NCBI GenBank assembly: GCA_934533075.1
Contig: CAKTBJ010000054.1
Location: 1 to 11,691, forward strand
Length of the DNA stretch: 11,691 bases
Source of the DNA: an uncultured Paracoccus sp.
GTDB taxonomy: Bacteria; Pseudomonadota; Alphaproteobacteria; Rhodobacterales; Rhodobacteraceae
Reading direction: 5' to 3'
The notes beneath the pieces were generated by a model, which ran no database searches, was not told the origin of the DNA, and worked only from the letters and a program-made list of their open reading frames with translations. Positions 5,463 through 11,691 of the stretch are shown here, piece after piece. Both the position numbers and the translations under genes were made by a program. How positions within the stretch are numbered: position 1 is the first letter of the stretch; each line of letters starts with the position of its first letter.

Positions 5463-7546
5463 GCCTGCACCTCCTTGCGGATCAGAAGAAGCGAGCCGTC
5501 GCCCTGCACCGCCACGTCGAAGGGCGAGGTCACGACGGTCGAGGTCTCACGCTCGACGATCACCGCCGGGCCTTGGATACGGTCGCCGGGGCGCAGGTCG
5601 CCCCGCGCCACGATGGCGGAAGGCAGCGCCGCCCCCTGCGCCGGGTCGAACACCGCGCGGGTGGTGGCCGGCGGGGTGGCGGGGCGGCCCTCGGTGATGG
5701 TGTGGGCCTCCGGCGCGGGGCGCTCGTCCTCGGCCTTGACGGAGACGGTGACGATCTCGATCTCCAGCCCCTCCAGCCCGTCGATGGCGCGGCCGAAGAA
5801 CTGCGCGTAATTGGTGCGGAAGCTGTCGCGCAGCCAATCGGCATCCGCCGCCGTGAAGGGGCGGTCCGGCAGGCTGACCGGGATTTCCCAGCCCTGCCCG
5901 ACATAGCGCATGAAGGCGGTGATCTCGCGCCGTATCGTGCCGCTGGTGCCCGAGCGTACGAAGCTTTCGGCGGTGGCCTTCAGCCCGTCCAGCAGCGCAT
6001 TGAAGCGGGCCGGGTCGAGAGCGCCCAGCCGCACGACCTGCGAGGCCAGCGCCTCATAGCCGAAGGGCGCCTTCAGGAAGCCGATGGCCGACCCGACGCC
6101 CGCGCCCTGCGGGATCAGGCAGCGGTCGATGCCCAGCTTCTCGCACAGCCGGGCGGCGTGCAAAGGCGCCGCGCCACCAAAGGCGATCATCACGTTGTCG
6201 CTGATGTTCTTGCCGTTTTCCACCGCATGGACGCGGGCGGCGTTGGCCATGTTCTCGTCCACAACCTCGCAGATGCCGAAGGCGGCGGCCTCGTGGCCCA
6301 GCCCCAGCCGCGCGCCCACGTCGCGGGTGATGGCGGCCTCGGCATTGGCCACCGACAGCCTGATGGCGCCACCGGCGAAATTGTCGGGGTCCAGCTTGGC
6401 CAGCACAAGGTCGGCATCGGTGATCGCGGGCCGCTCGCCGCCGCGCTGATAGCAGGCGGGGCCGGGTTCCGAGGCCGCCGATTCCGGCCCGGTCTGGATG
6501 CGGCCCATCGCATCCACCCAGGCGATCGAGCCGCCGCCGGCGCCGATCTCGATCATCTCGATGACCGGGATCGAGATCGGCATGCCCGACCCCTTGGTGA
6601 ACCGCCAGGTGCGGGCGACCTCGAAGGTGCGCGCGGTCTTGGGGGTGAAGCCCTCGATCAGGCAGATCTTGGCGGTGGTGCCACCCATGTCGTAGCTGAC
6701 CACCTTGTCCAGCCCGAACTGCCCGGCGATATGGGCGGCGAAGATCGCGCCCCCCGCCGGGCCGGATTCCACCAGCCGCACCGGAAATTCCGCCGCCGTG
6801 CGCACGTCGATCAGCCCGCCCCCCGAATGGATCATGAAGACCGGGCAGCCCGCCCCCATCTCGCCCAGCCGCACTTGCAGGCGGGCCAGATAGGCCTCCA
6901 TCTGCGGGCGGACATAGGCATTCGCGCAGACGGTGTTGAACCGCTCGAACTCGCGCATCTGCGGCGAGACCTCGGAGGAGATCGAGATGGGCACGTCCAC
7001 CCTGGCGGCGATGATCTCCCGCGCGCGCTGCTCATGCGCGGGGTTCATGTAGGAGTGGATGAAGCCGATGGCGACGGCGCCGTAACCCTCGGCGGCGATA
7101 CGGTCGGCCAGGGCCTCCAGCGCGGCTTCGTCCAGCGGGGCCAGTTCCTGCCCCTCGGCGCCGATGCGGCCCGCGACGGGGAAGCGGTCCTCGCGCGGGA
7201 TCAGCGGCGTGGGCAGGACGATGTTCAGGTCGTATTGCTCGAAACGCGACTCGGTGCGCATCTCGATCACGTCGCGGAAGCCCTCGGTGGTGACCAGGGC
7301 GGTGCGGGCGCCGCGCCGCTCGATCAGGGCGTTGGTGGCCAGGGTGGTGCCGTGGATGATGATGTCCAGGTCGCCCGGCCCGATCCCGGCCTCGCGCAGC
7401 ACGATGTCGATGCCGTCGAGGATGGCTTGCTCGGGCGCGGCGTAGTTGGTCAGGACCTTCGTGCTGAACAGGGTGCCGCGGCAATCAAGGGCGATGTCGG
7501 TGAAGGTGCCGCCGATATCGGCACCGAGGCGGATCGCTAGGCTCAT
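5459..7546 (-). CDS. hyuA: Hydantoinase/oxoprolinase family subunit A
   Basis: This 695-residue ATP-binding subunit has the ASKHA actin-like fold and works with HyuB. It shows DIGGTFTD (10-17), the first phosphate loop, then HGTTLATNAL (65-74), MIHSGGGL (238-245), LVESGPAGG (258-266), the second phosphate loop YDMGGTTAKICL (285-296), IGAGGGSIAWVD (334-345), EPGPACY (360-366) and FGGAAPLHA (456-464). All are typical of N-methylhydantoinase/5-oxoprolinase A proteins, and the length fits the usual 680-710. The ATG at 7546 is chosen over an in-frame TTG at 7558, because the TTG lies within the GGAGAG ribosome binding site 6 bases before the ATG. It sits 81 bases downstream of the glycerate kinase gene; this gap shows a hairpin over the kinase stop but no clear promoter. 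Coupled to hyuB by ATGA. Confidence 0.95.
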   Translation of the reverse strand: MSLAIRLGADIGGTFTDIALDCRGTLFSTKVLTNYAAPEQAILDGIDIVLREAGIGPGDLDIIIHGTTLATNALIERRGARTALVTTEGFRDVIEMRTESRFEQYDLNIVLPTPLIPREDRFPVAGRIGAEGQELAPLDEAALEALADRIAAEGYGAVAIGFIHSYMNPAHEQRAREIIAARVDVPISISSEVSPQMREFERFNTVCANAYVRPQMEAYLARLQVRLGEMGAGCPVFMIHSGGGLIDVRTAAEFPVRLVESGPAGGAIFAAHIAGQFGLDKVVSYDMGGTTAKICLIEGFTPKTARTFEVARTWRFTKGSGMPISIPVIEMIEIGAGGGSIAWVDAMGRIQTGPESAASEPGPACYQRGGERPAITDADLVLAKLDPDNFAGGAIRLSVANAEAAITRDVGARLGLGHEAAAFGICEVVDENMANAARVHAVENGKNISDNVMIAFGGAAPLHAARLCEKLGIDRCLIPQGAGVGSAIGFLKAPFGYEALASQVVRLGALDPARFNALLDGLKATAESFVRSGTSGTIRREITAFMRYVGQGWEIPVSLPDRPFTAADADWLRDSFRTNYAQFFGRAIDGLEGLEIEIVTVSVKAEDERPAPEAHTITEGRPATPPATTRAVFDPAQGAALPSAIVARGDLRPGDRIQGPAVIVERETSTVVTSPFDVAVQGDGSLLLIRKEVQA
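5469..5476 (-). promoter_or_regulatory. Strong Shine-Dalgarno for hyuB inside hyuA
   Basis: AAGGAGGT, almost fully complementary to the 16S rRNA tail, lies within the last codons of hyuA, 6 bases before the hyuB ATG. It fixes the hyuB start and suggests that hyuB is translated strongly from its own initiation site, not only by coupling. Confidence 0.75.
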
Positions 7547-7616
7547 CAGTCTCTCCAATGGGGGGCCGGTCCAGATTGCCCGCGACGCCAGGGAAAAACC
7601 ACGAAGAAGCGCGGCG

Positions 7617-7640
7617 GATACGAAAGTTTATCTTTCGATC
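7617..7640 (-). other. Hairpin straddling the glycerate kinase stop codon
   Basis: CGAAAG (7621-7626) and CTTTCG (7632-7637) are a perfect inverted repeat around a five-base loop. Beyond a one-base bulge, GAT and ATC could add three pairs. On the transcript strand the loop contains the TAA stop. No U-tract follows directly; a TTTTT run appears only about 30 bases further on. It may be an mRNA processing or stability element, or a leaky terminator lowering expression of hyuAB and the SDR relative to the kinase. Confidence 0.35.
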
Positions 7641-8890
7641 AGGATGGCGCGCAGGTCGTTGACATTGGTGCCGGTGGGGCCGGTGGTGAACAGCTCGCCC
7701 AGCGCCGCGAAGGCGGTGAAGGCGTCGTGGCGGGCCAGCAGGCCGCGCGGGTCCAGCCCCGCCGCCCGCAGCCGCGCGGCGGTGGTATGGTCGGCAAAGG
7801 CGCCGGCATTGGTCTCCGAGCCGTCGATGCCGTCGGTATCGGCGGCGAAGGCATGGATGCCGGGCACGCCGTCGATGGCCTGCGCGAAGGCCAGCAGGAA
7901 TTCCGTATTGCGGCCCCCGCGCCCGCCGGGGCCGCGCAGGGTCACGCTGGTCTCGCCGCCCGACAGCAGCAGCACGGGCCGGGCGAAGGGGCGGCCGCGG
8001 GCGGCGATCTCGCGCGCGATGGCGGCATGGACGAGGGCCACGTCGCGGGCCTCGCCCTCGATGGAATCGGACAGGATCACCGGCGGGATGCCGGCCGCCC
8101 GCGCCACGGCGGCGGCGGCCTCCAGCGATTGCGCGGCGGAGGCGATGACATGGACGCGATTGCGCGCCAGACGCGGATCGCCCTTGCGCGGGGCATCCTC
8201 GGGCGCGGTGGCCAGATGCGCCAGCGCGGCGGCGGGCAGGTCCAGCCTGTAGGCGGCGATGATCGCCTGCGCCTCGGCCCGCGTGCTGTCATCGGCGATG
8301 GTCGGGCCGGAGGCCACCAGCGCCGGATCGTCCCCCGGCACGTCCGACACGACGAAGCTGACCACCCGCGCCGGCGCCGCCGCCAGCGCCAGCCGCCCGC
8401 CCTTGATGCGCGACACCTGCTTGCGCACCGCGTTCATGGCCCCGATCGGCGCGCCCGAGGCCAGCAGCGCCTCGTTCACCGCGATTTCGTCCGCGAGGTC
8501 CATCCCCTCCGCCGGCGCCGCCAGCAGGGCCGAGCCGCCGCCCGAGATCAGCGCCACCACCAGATCGTCGGGCGAAAGCCCCGCCACCGCCGCCAGCAGG
8601 CGCCGGCTGGCCGCCAGCCCGGCCGCGTCGGGGACCGGGTGCGCGGCCTCGATCACCTCGATGCGCCGGCAGGGCACCCCGGCACCGTGGCGGGTGACGA
8701 CCACGCCCGACAGCGGGCCGGGCCAGAGGGCTTCGAACGCCGCCGCCATCTGCGCGGCGGCCTTGCCGGCGCCGATGACCACGCAGCGCCCCTTCGGCAC
8801 CGGCGGCAGATCGGCAGCCAGCCCCCGCGCCGGATCGGCGGCGGCAATGGCGGCCGCGAACAGGTCGGCGAACAGCGCGCGCGGGTCCAT
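7628..8890 (-). CDS. Glycerate 2-kinase (DUF4147/MOFRL family, GckA/TtuD type)
   Basis: This 420-residue cytoplasmic enzyme phosphorylates D-glycerate with ATP to 2-phosphoglycerate, feeding lower glycolysis or the serine cycle. Motifs in order are VIGAGKAA (38-45, conserved Lys43), SGGGSALL (116-123), [16 protein letters not shown] (153-168) and VSDVPGDDP (181-189). The C-terminal MOFRL domain follows, with [20 protein letters not shown] (307-326) and NTEFLLAFA (328-336), ADTDGIDG (350-357) and [11 protein letters not shown] (403-413). Length is normal. The ATG at 8890 has GGAGGGG just upstream; the in-frame ATG at 8902 lacks such a site and a TTG at 8941 is unlikely. Older annotations call TtuD a hydroxypyruvate reductase, but the domain content is kinase. 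It follows the LysR-type gene by 60 bases on the same strand, so the two are probably co-transcribed. In the pathway it would take up glycerate made from tartronate semialdehyde or hydroxypyruvate. Confidence 0.92.
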   Translation of the reverse strand: MDPRALFADLFAAAIAAADPARGLAADLPPVPKGRCVVIGAGKAAAQMAAAFEALWPGPLSGVVVTRHGAGVPCRRIEVIEAAHPVPDAAGLAASRRLLAAVAGLSPDDLVVALISGGGSALLAAPAEGMDLADEIAVNEALLASGAPIGAMNAVRKQVSRIKGGRLALAAAPARVVSFVVSDVPGDDPALVASGPTIADDSTRAEAQAIIAAYRLDLPAAALAHLATAPEDAPRKGDPRLARNRVHVIASAAQSLEAAAAVARAAGIPPVILSDSIEGEARDVALVHAAIAREIAARGRPFARPVLLLSGGETSVTLRGPGGRGGRNTEFLLAFAQAIDGVPGIHAFAADTDGIDGSETNAGAFADHTTAARLRAAGLDPRGLLARHDAFTAFAALGELFTTGPTGTNVNDLRAILIER

Positions 8891-8950
8891 GATCCCCTCC
8901 ATCGTCACGGCCAGAACCGCCGAAATCCGCGCCGGGGTCAAGGGCTGCGG

Positions 8951-9883
8951 TCAGGGGCCACGGTCAGCGGCCGGGGCCGGTCGTCGCCAATCCTGCCCGA
9001 CCAGCCAGCGATGCAGCGCCGCCACGGGCTTCACGCGCAGATGGCCGCGCGGCACGATCAGGTAGAAGCCCGGCACCTGCTCGGGCGGCATGTCGTGCAG
9101 GATGTCGCGGCCCAGCGGCGCGACCAGCGCACCCGCCCGCAGATCGGCCTCGGCATCATGCACCGACAGCAGCCCCACGCCGATCCCCTGCAAGGTCGCC
9201 CGCCGCATCGAGGCCGCATCGTCGAAGCTGATCCCCCGGTCGCGCATCCCGCCTTGCAGGCCCAGATGCCCCAGAATATCCGGCCATAGGCGGTTCGACT
9301 TCACCGTATCCAGCAGGGTGAAGCGGCCAAGATCGGCAGGCGCGGCGATCCGCGCGCCGATGGCCGGCGTGCAGCAGATGATCTTGGGATCGGGAACCAG
9401 CAGGGTGCAGTCATGCGCCGCGTCGCGCCCGTAGCCCCATTGCACGGTCATGTCGATCTCGTCGCGGGCAAAGTCCGGCATGTCGATCATCGTGGTCAGG
9501 CGCAAGTCCACGTCCGGCAGCACCTCGCGCAGGCCGGACAGGCGCGGCATCAGGTGGTTGGTGGCGAAATAGGGGCTGCAATTCAGGTTGATCCGCTCGC
9601 GCGCGGGGATGCGGGTGACGCGGCGCACGCCCTCGGCGAGTTCCTGGAAACCGGCCTCCACGTAACGGGCCAGAAGAATTGCCGAATCGGTCGGCTCGAT
9701 CACCCGGCCCCGGCGCTGGAACAGGGTCACTTGCAGGAAATCCTCCAGAATCCTGATCTGCTGGCCCACGGCCTGCGGCGTGACCAGCAACTCCTGCGCG
9801 GCCGCCCGCACGCTGCCATGCCGCGAGACCGCATGAAACGCCTTCAGCGCGTTCAGCGGCGGCAGGCGCGGCCTATCGCCCAT
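8951..9883 (-). CDS. LysR-family transcriptional regulator (GcvA-like N-terminus)
   Basis: This 310-residue LysR-type regulator opens with PPLNALKAFHAVSRHGSVRA, the pattern of the GcvA-like subgroup. The helix-turn-helix continues through AAAQELLVTPQAVGQQIRIL (27-46) and the wing LFQRRGR (54-60). The effector domain runs from about residue 97 to 298, with INLNCSPYFATNHLMPRL as its first strand and helix, followed by a proline/alanine-rich tail. The ATG at 9883 is the best start although only a G-rich stretch precedes it. The alternative TTG at 9913 also lacks a ribosome binding site, and an in-frame stop lies just beyond it. It heads the kinase-hyuAB-SDR operon and is divergent from the substrate-binding protein gene, so it probably controls both. 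Its ligand is unknown. Confidence 0.93.
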   Translation of the reverse strand: MGDRPRLPPLNALKAFHAVSRHGSVRAAAQELLVTPQAVGQQIRILEDFLQVTLFQRRGRVIEPTDSAILLARYVEAGFQELAEGVRRVTRIPARERINLNCSPYFATNHLMPRLSGLREVLPDVDLRLTTMIDMPDFARDEIDMTVQWGYGRDAAHDCTLLVPDPKIICCTPAIGARIAAPADLGRFTLLDTVKSNRLWPDILGHLGLQGGMRDRGISFDDAASMRRATLQGIGVGLLSVHDAEADLRAGALVAPLGRDILHDMPPEQVPGFYLIVPRGHLRVKPVAALHRWLVGQDWRRPAPAADRGP

Positions 9884-9926
9884 CGCCGGCCCCCCGCCCC
9901 GGCAAGGATGCAACGGACTGGATCAA
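9873..9926 (-). CDS. Possible 17-codon upstream ORF overlapping the regulator start
   Basis: A GGAGG (9935-9939) lies 8 bases before a TTG at 9926 that opens a 17-codon frame (LIQSVASLPGRGAGDGR). The frame ends with TAG at 9873, inside the first codons of the regulator but out of frame with it. This is the only good Shine-Dalgarno near the regulator start, which itself has a poor one. Ribosomes ending at 9873 could reinitiate at the ATG at 9883. TTG starts are rare, so this is tentative. Confidence 0.2.
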   Translation of the reverse strand: MIQSVASLPGRGAGDGR

Positions 9927-10066
9927 CGAGATTTCCTCCGCCTTGCAAACGCAGCCACCGCCCCGCCGCGGCCCGAGCCGGCGCCGGGCGCGCCCGCCCC
10001 CTCCGAATGTCTGCGACAGGAGGGCGCCCGCTGGCAATGCCCTTGACCGCAGCCGGCGGCGCCGGG

Positions 10067-10101
10067 AATTTTCACTCCGATAAAATTATTGAGATCGTAA
10101 T
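10067..10101. promoter_or_regulatory. Putative overlapping LysR-type operator boxes
   Basis: AATTTT (10067-10072), nine bases, then AAAATT (10082-10087) is a perfect inverted repeat containing T-N11-A (T10071, A10083). ATTA (10085-10088), nine bases, TAAT (10098-10101) is a second one with T10087-N11-A10099. The two share three bases and their centres are 16 bases apart. They form the only AT-rich stretch in this divergent gap and overlap a candidate -35 element. This fits a binding region of the LysR-type protein encoded at 8951-9883. Confidence 0.45.
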
Positions 10102-10117
10102 GGTTTCCCCCTAGGCT
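10089..10117 (+). promoter_or_regulatory. Putative promoter of the substrate-binding protein gene
   Basis: TTGAGA (10089-10094, five of six to consensus) is followed after 17 bases by TAGGCT (10112-10117), which keeps only T, A and the final T of the -10. A strong -35 with a weak -10, and a LysR-type box over the -35, is what an activated promoter could look like. It implies a leader of about 255 bases. Prediction by eye. Confidence 0.35.
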
Positions 10118-10157
10118 CGCCTCCGGGACAAGGCGCGCAGGGAAGGAAGGGGAACAG

Positions 10158-10316
10158 ATGGCGGCAGGATCGGCATGGCTTGGACAACAGCCCGCGAGGC
10201 AGGGAATCCGCCGGATTCCGGGTCGCGGTCCTGTCGCCGGCATGACGCACCCCGCCACCCGACCATCCGCGCCCGGCCCGCAAGCGGCCGCCGGAACCGG
10301 CCGGACCACGGCCTGA
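10158..10316 (+). CDS. Possible 52-codon leader ORF
   Basis: An ATG at 10158 stands 5 bases after an AAGGGG inside a purine-rich run (GGAAGGAAGGGGAACAG), a better ribosome binding site than most genes here have. The frame stays open for 52 codons, rich in Ala, Gly, Pro and Arg, and ends 62 bases before the substrate-binding protein ATG. About 70 percent of its third positions are G or C, clearly below the neighbouring genes, and no domain or signal is visible. It may be a regulatory upstream ORF or simply chance in GC-rich leader DNA. Confidence 0.2.
   Translation: MAAGSAWLGQQPARQGIRRIPGRGPVAGMTHPATRPSAPGPQAAAGTGRTTA
10203..10219. repeat. Perfect inverted repeat in the leader
   Basis: GGAATCC, GCC, GGATTCC: seven-base arms around three bases. 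In RNA it would be a tight hairpin inside the possible leader ORF; in DNA it would be a symmetrical protein site. Confidence 0.5.
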
Positions 10317-10336
10317 CGGGCGGTCGCGACAATCAG

Positions 10337-10357
10337 GCGCGGGTCGGAAACCCGCGC
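10337..10357 (+). other. Strong hairpin just before the substrate-binding protein ribosome binding site
   Basis: GCGCGGGT (10337-10344) pairs perfectly with ACCCGCGC (10350-10357) around the loop CGGAA. It ends 8 bases before the AGGGAG ribosome binding site (10365-10370). No U-tract follows, so it is not a standard terminator. It could stabilise the 5' end of the message or tune initiation. Confidence 0.5.
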
Positions 10358-10378
10358 ATCTCACAGGGAGTTTCTGGA

Positions 10379-11691
10379 ATGCTCAAATCGCTTTCACTGG
10401 CTGCGCTGCTCAGCCTCGGCACCGCCGCGCTGGCGCTGGCGCAGGAGCCGCAATCCGGTGGCACGCTGAACTTCACCGCGCCCTACGGCTCGGCCTTCTC
10501 GACGCTGGACAGCCATACCAGCCCGAACATCCAGGAACAGTTCATCACCAACGCGATTCATCGCAGCCTGTATTCCTGGGATTCCAACAGCAACACCCCG
10601 GTGCTGGAACTGGCCGACTCGGTGGACGTGTCCGACGACCGCATGGTCTATACCTATCACCTGCGCCAGAACGCGGTGTTCCATCACGGCAAGCCGCTGA
10701 CCGCCGACGACATCATCTTTACCTACGAACGTCTGGCGACTGCCGCGAACGCGCTTTCGGGCGCCAGCTATATCAACGTCATCAAGGGCGTGACGGAGTT
10801 CAGCGCCGGCGAGGCCGACCATATCGAGGGTCTGCGCAAGATCGACGACCACACGCTGGAAATCACCCTGGGCGCGGCCGGCAATCCCGGCTACAACCTG
10901 ATGGAGCAGACCACCGCGATCTATCCGTCCGACTATCCGCTGGACCAGCAGGCGATCAAGCCGGTCGGCCTCGGCCCCTTCGTCTTCAAGGAGCACGTCC
11001 CCGGCTCGCAGGTTGTGGTCGAGAAATTCGACCAGTATTATGAGGAGGGCAAGCCCTATCTCGACCGGGTGAACATCATCGTCATGGCCGACGGCTCGGC
11101 CCGCGACGTGGCCTTCCGCAACAAGGAGGTCGATGTCTCGATCCTCGGGCCGGTGCAATACGCCGCCTATCAGGCCGACGACGCGCTGAAGGACAACATG
11201 ATCGAGGTCGCCGAGACCTTCACCCGCAACGTCGGCTTCAGCCAGACCCAGGTCGAGGCGTTCAAGGACGTGCGCGTCCGCCAGGCCGTCAACTACGCCA
11301 TCAACAGCGACCTCATCATCGAGCGCCTGCTGAAAGGCAAGGCCGTGCGCGCGGTCAGCTGGCTGCCGCCCGGCTCGCCCGCCTTCGACGACAGCATCCA
11401 GCCCTATCCCTACGATCCCGACAAGGCCCGCGAGCTGCTGAAGGAAGCCGGCTACGAGGACGGGTTCGAGTTCGAGGTGACCGCGACCCCGAACGAAAGC
11501 TGGGGCGTGCCGATCATCGAGGCCATCCTGCCGATGCTGGCACAGGTCAACATCACCGTGCGCCCGCGCCCGATCGAATCGGCGGCGCTGGGTTCCACGG
11601 TGCAGTCGGGCAACTTCCAGGCCTATATGTGGTCGAACCTGACCGGGCCGGACCCGCTGACGGTGATGCGCTGCTTCTGGTCGCAGACCCC
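10379..11691 (+). CDS. ABC transporter substrate-binding protein, family 5 (partial, 3' end missing)
   Basis: The frame is open from the ATG at 10379 to the window edge: 437 codons of a protein that is usually about 500-540 long. It captures the solute in the periplasm for a peptide/nickel-type importer. A Sec signal peptide covers residues 1-21 (MLKSLSLAALLSLG, cleavage likely at LALA-QE). Family-5 marks follow: GGTLNF (27-32), YTYHLRQNAVFHHGKPLTAD (91-110), DIIFTYERL (111-119), PVGLGPFVFKEHVPG (195-209), DVRVRQAVNYAINSDLIIE (297-315) and YDPDKARELLKEAGY (345-359). GGGAG lies 8 bases before the ATG. It is divergent from the LysR-kinase-hyuAB-SDR operon and so probably supplies its substrate; permease and ATPase genes would be expected beyond the right edge. 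No Cys follows the signal, so it is a soluble periplasmic protein, not a lipoprotein. Peptide, sugar-oligomer or opine ligands are all possible. Confidence 0.96.
   Translation, partial: MLKSLSLAALLSLGTAALALAQEPQSGGTLNFTAPYGSAFSTLDSHTSPNIQEQFITNAIHRSLYSWDSNSNTPVLELADSVDVSDDRMVYTYHLRQNAVFHHGKPLTADDIIFTYERLATAANALSGASYINVIKGVTEFSAGEADHIEGLRKIDDHTLEITLGAAGNPGYNLMEQTTAIYPSDYPLDQQAIKPVGLGPFVFKEHVPGSQVVVEKFDQYYEEGKPYLDRVNIIVMADGSARDVAFRNKEVDVSILGPVQYAAYQADDALKDNMIEVAETFTRNVGFSQTQVEAFKDVRVRQAVNYAINSDLIIERLLKGKAVRAVSWLPPGSPAFDDSIQPYPYDPDKARELLKEAGYEDGFEFEVTATPNESWGVPIIEAILPMLAQVNITVRPRPIESAALGSTVQSGNFQAYMWSNLTGPDPLTVMRCFWSQT

Larger units (their letters stand above)
9884..10378. other. 495-base divergent intergenic region
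   Basis: This gap separates the regulator and substrate-binding protein genes. From 9884 to about 10060 it is GC-rich; I see only the possible small ORF at 9873-9926. From 10067 to 10106 there is a sharp AT-rich island with LysR-type boxes and a candidate promoter. From 10118 to 10378 it appears to be a long leader, holding a 52-codon ORF with a good ribosome binding site and at least two strong inverted repeats. No large coding frame with convincing codon use is present on either strand. Confidence 0.7.

Noticed and set aside
3867..5810. 647-codon open frame on the plus strand
   Set aside because: It is antisense to hyuB and hyuA. Its protein is a His/Arg/Gln/Ala-rich shadow with no family motifs, as is common opposite GC-rich genes.
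5573..7540. 655-codon open frame on the plus strand
   Set aside because: It lies opposite hyuA with Gly/Arg/Asp/His-rich low-complexity content. All recognised motifs are on the other strand.
7547..7627. Possible internal promoter before hyuA, including a sigma-54-like TGGCGT...GGCA
   Set aside because: The GG-to-GC spacing is wrong for sigma-54, and no -35/-10 pair of reasonable quality is present.
7727..9289. 520-codon open frame on the plus strand
   Set aside because: It spans antisense to glycerate kinase and part of the LysR gene, with Gly/Arg/His-rich shadow composition.
10394..11158. 254-codon open frame on the minus strand
   Set aside because: Antisense to the substrate-binding protein gene, which has a signal peptide and clear family motifs.

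Overview
The window is GC-rich DNA with tightly packed operons. Several adjacent genes share only 1 or 4 bases (ATGA or TGATG junctions). Gene content and codon style suggest an alphaproteobacterium, most likely Rhodobacterales and possibly Paracoccus. That placement is inference from composition and protein style, not from a marker gene. No tRNA, rRNA, CRISPR array, insertion sequence or clear transfer boundary is visible.

Left module (1-2944): a LysR-type regulator (2027-2944, +) is divergent from a peptide/nickel-type ABC importer operon on the minus strand. The operon holds a DppB-like permease (920-1888), a DppC-like permease (15-923), and the first six codons of a further gene leaving the window at base 1, probably the ATPase. 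The 138-base gap between regulator and permease carries two TAT-N11-ATA boxes whose centres are 31 bases apart. One overlaps a putative permease promoter and the other covers the regulator's ribosome binding site.

Middle and right module (2960-9883, minus strand): reading with transcription, the genes are a second LysR-type regulator (GcvA-like DNA-binding domain), a MOFRL-type glycerate 2-kinase, hydantoinase/5-oxoprolinase-family subunits A and B, a 20-codon micro-ORF, and a uronate-dehydrogenase-like SDR. All face the same way with small or no gaps, except 60 bases before and 81 bases after the kinase. This looks like one catabolic operon headed by its regulator.

Right end (9884-11691): a 495-base gap holds an AT-rich island with overlapping LysR-type boxes on a plausible promoter, then a long, hairpin-rich leader with a small ORF. 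A family-5 substrate-binding protein gene follows and runs off the right edge (437 codons seen).

Reading of the whole: an ABC importer brings in a solute. HyuAB hydrolyses an amide or lactam bond at the cost of ATP, the SDR oxidises a sugar- or uronate-like product, and glycerate kinase feeds the C3 product into lower glycolysis. The individual families are clear. Their combination in one operon, and the substrate, are not known to me and are the most interesting part of the window.
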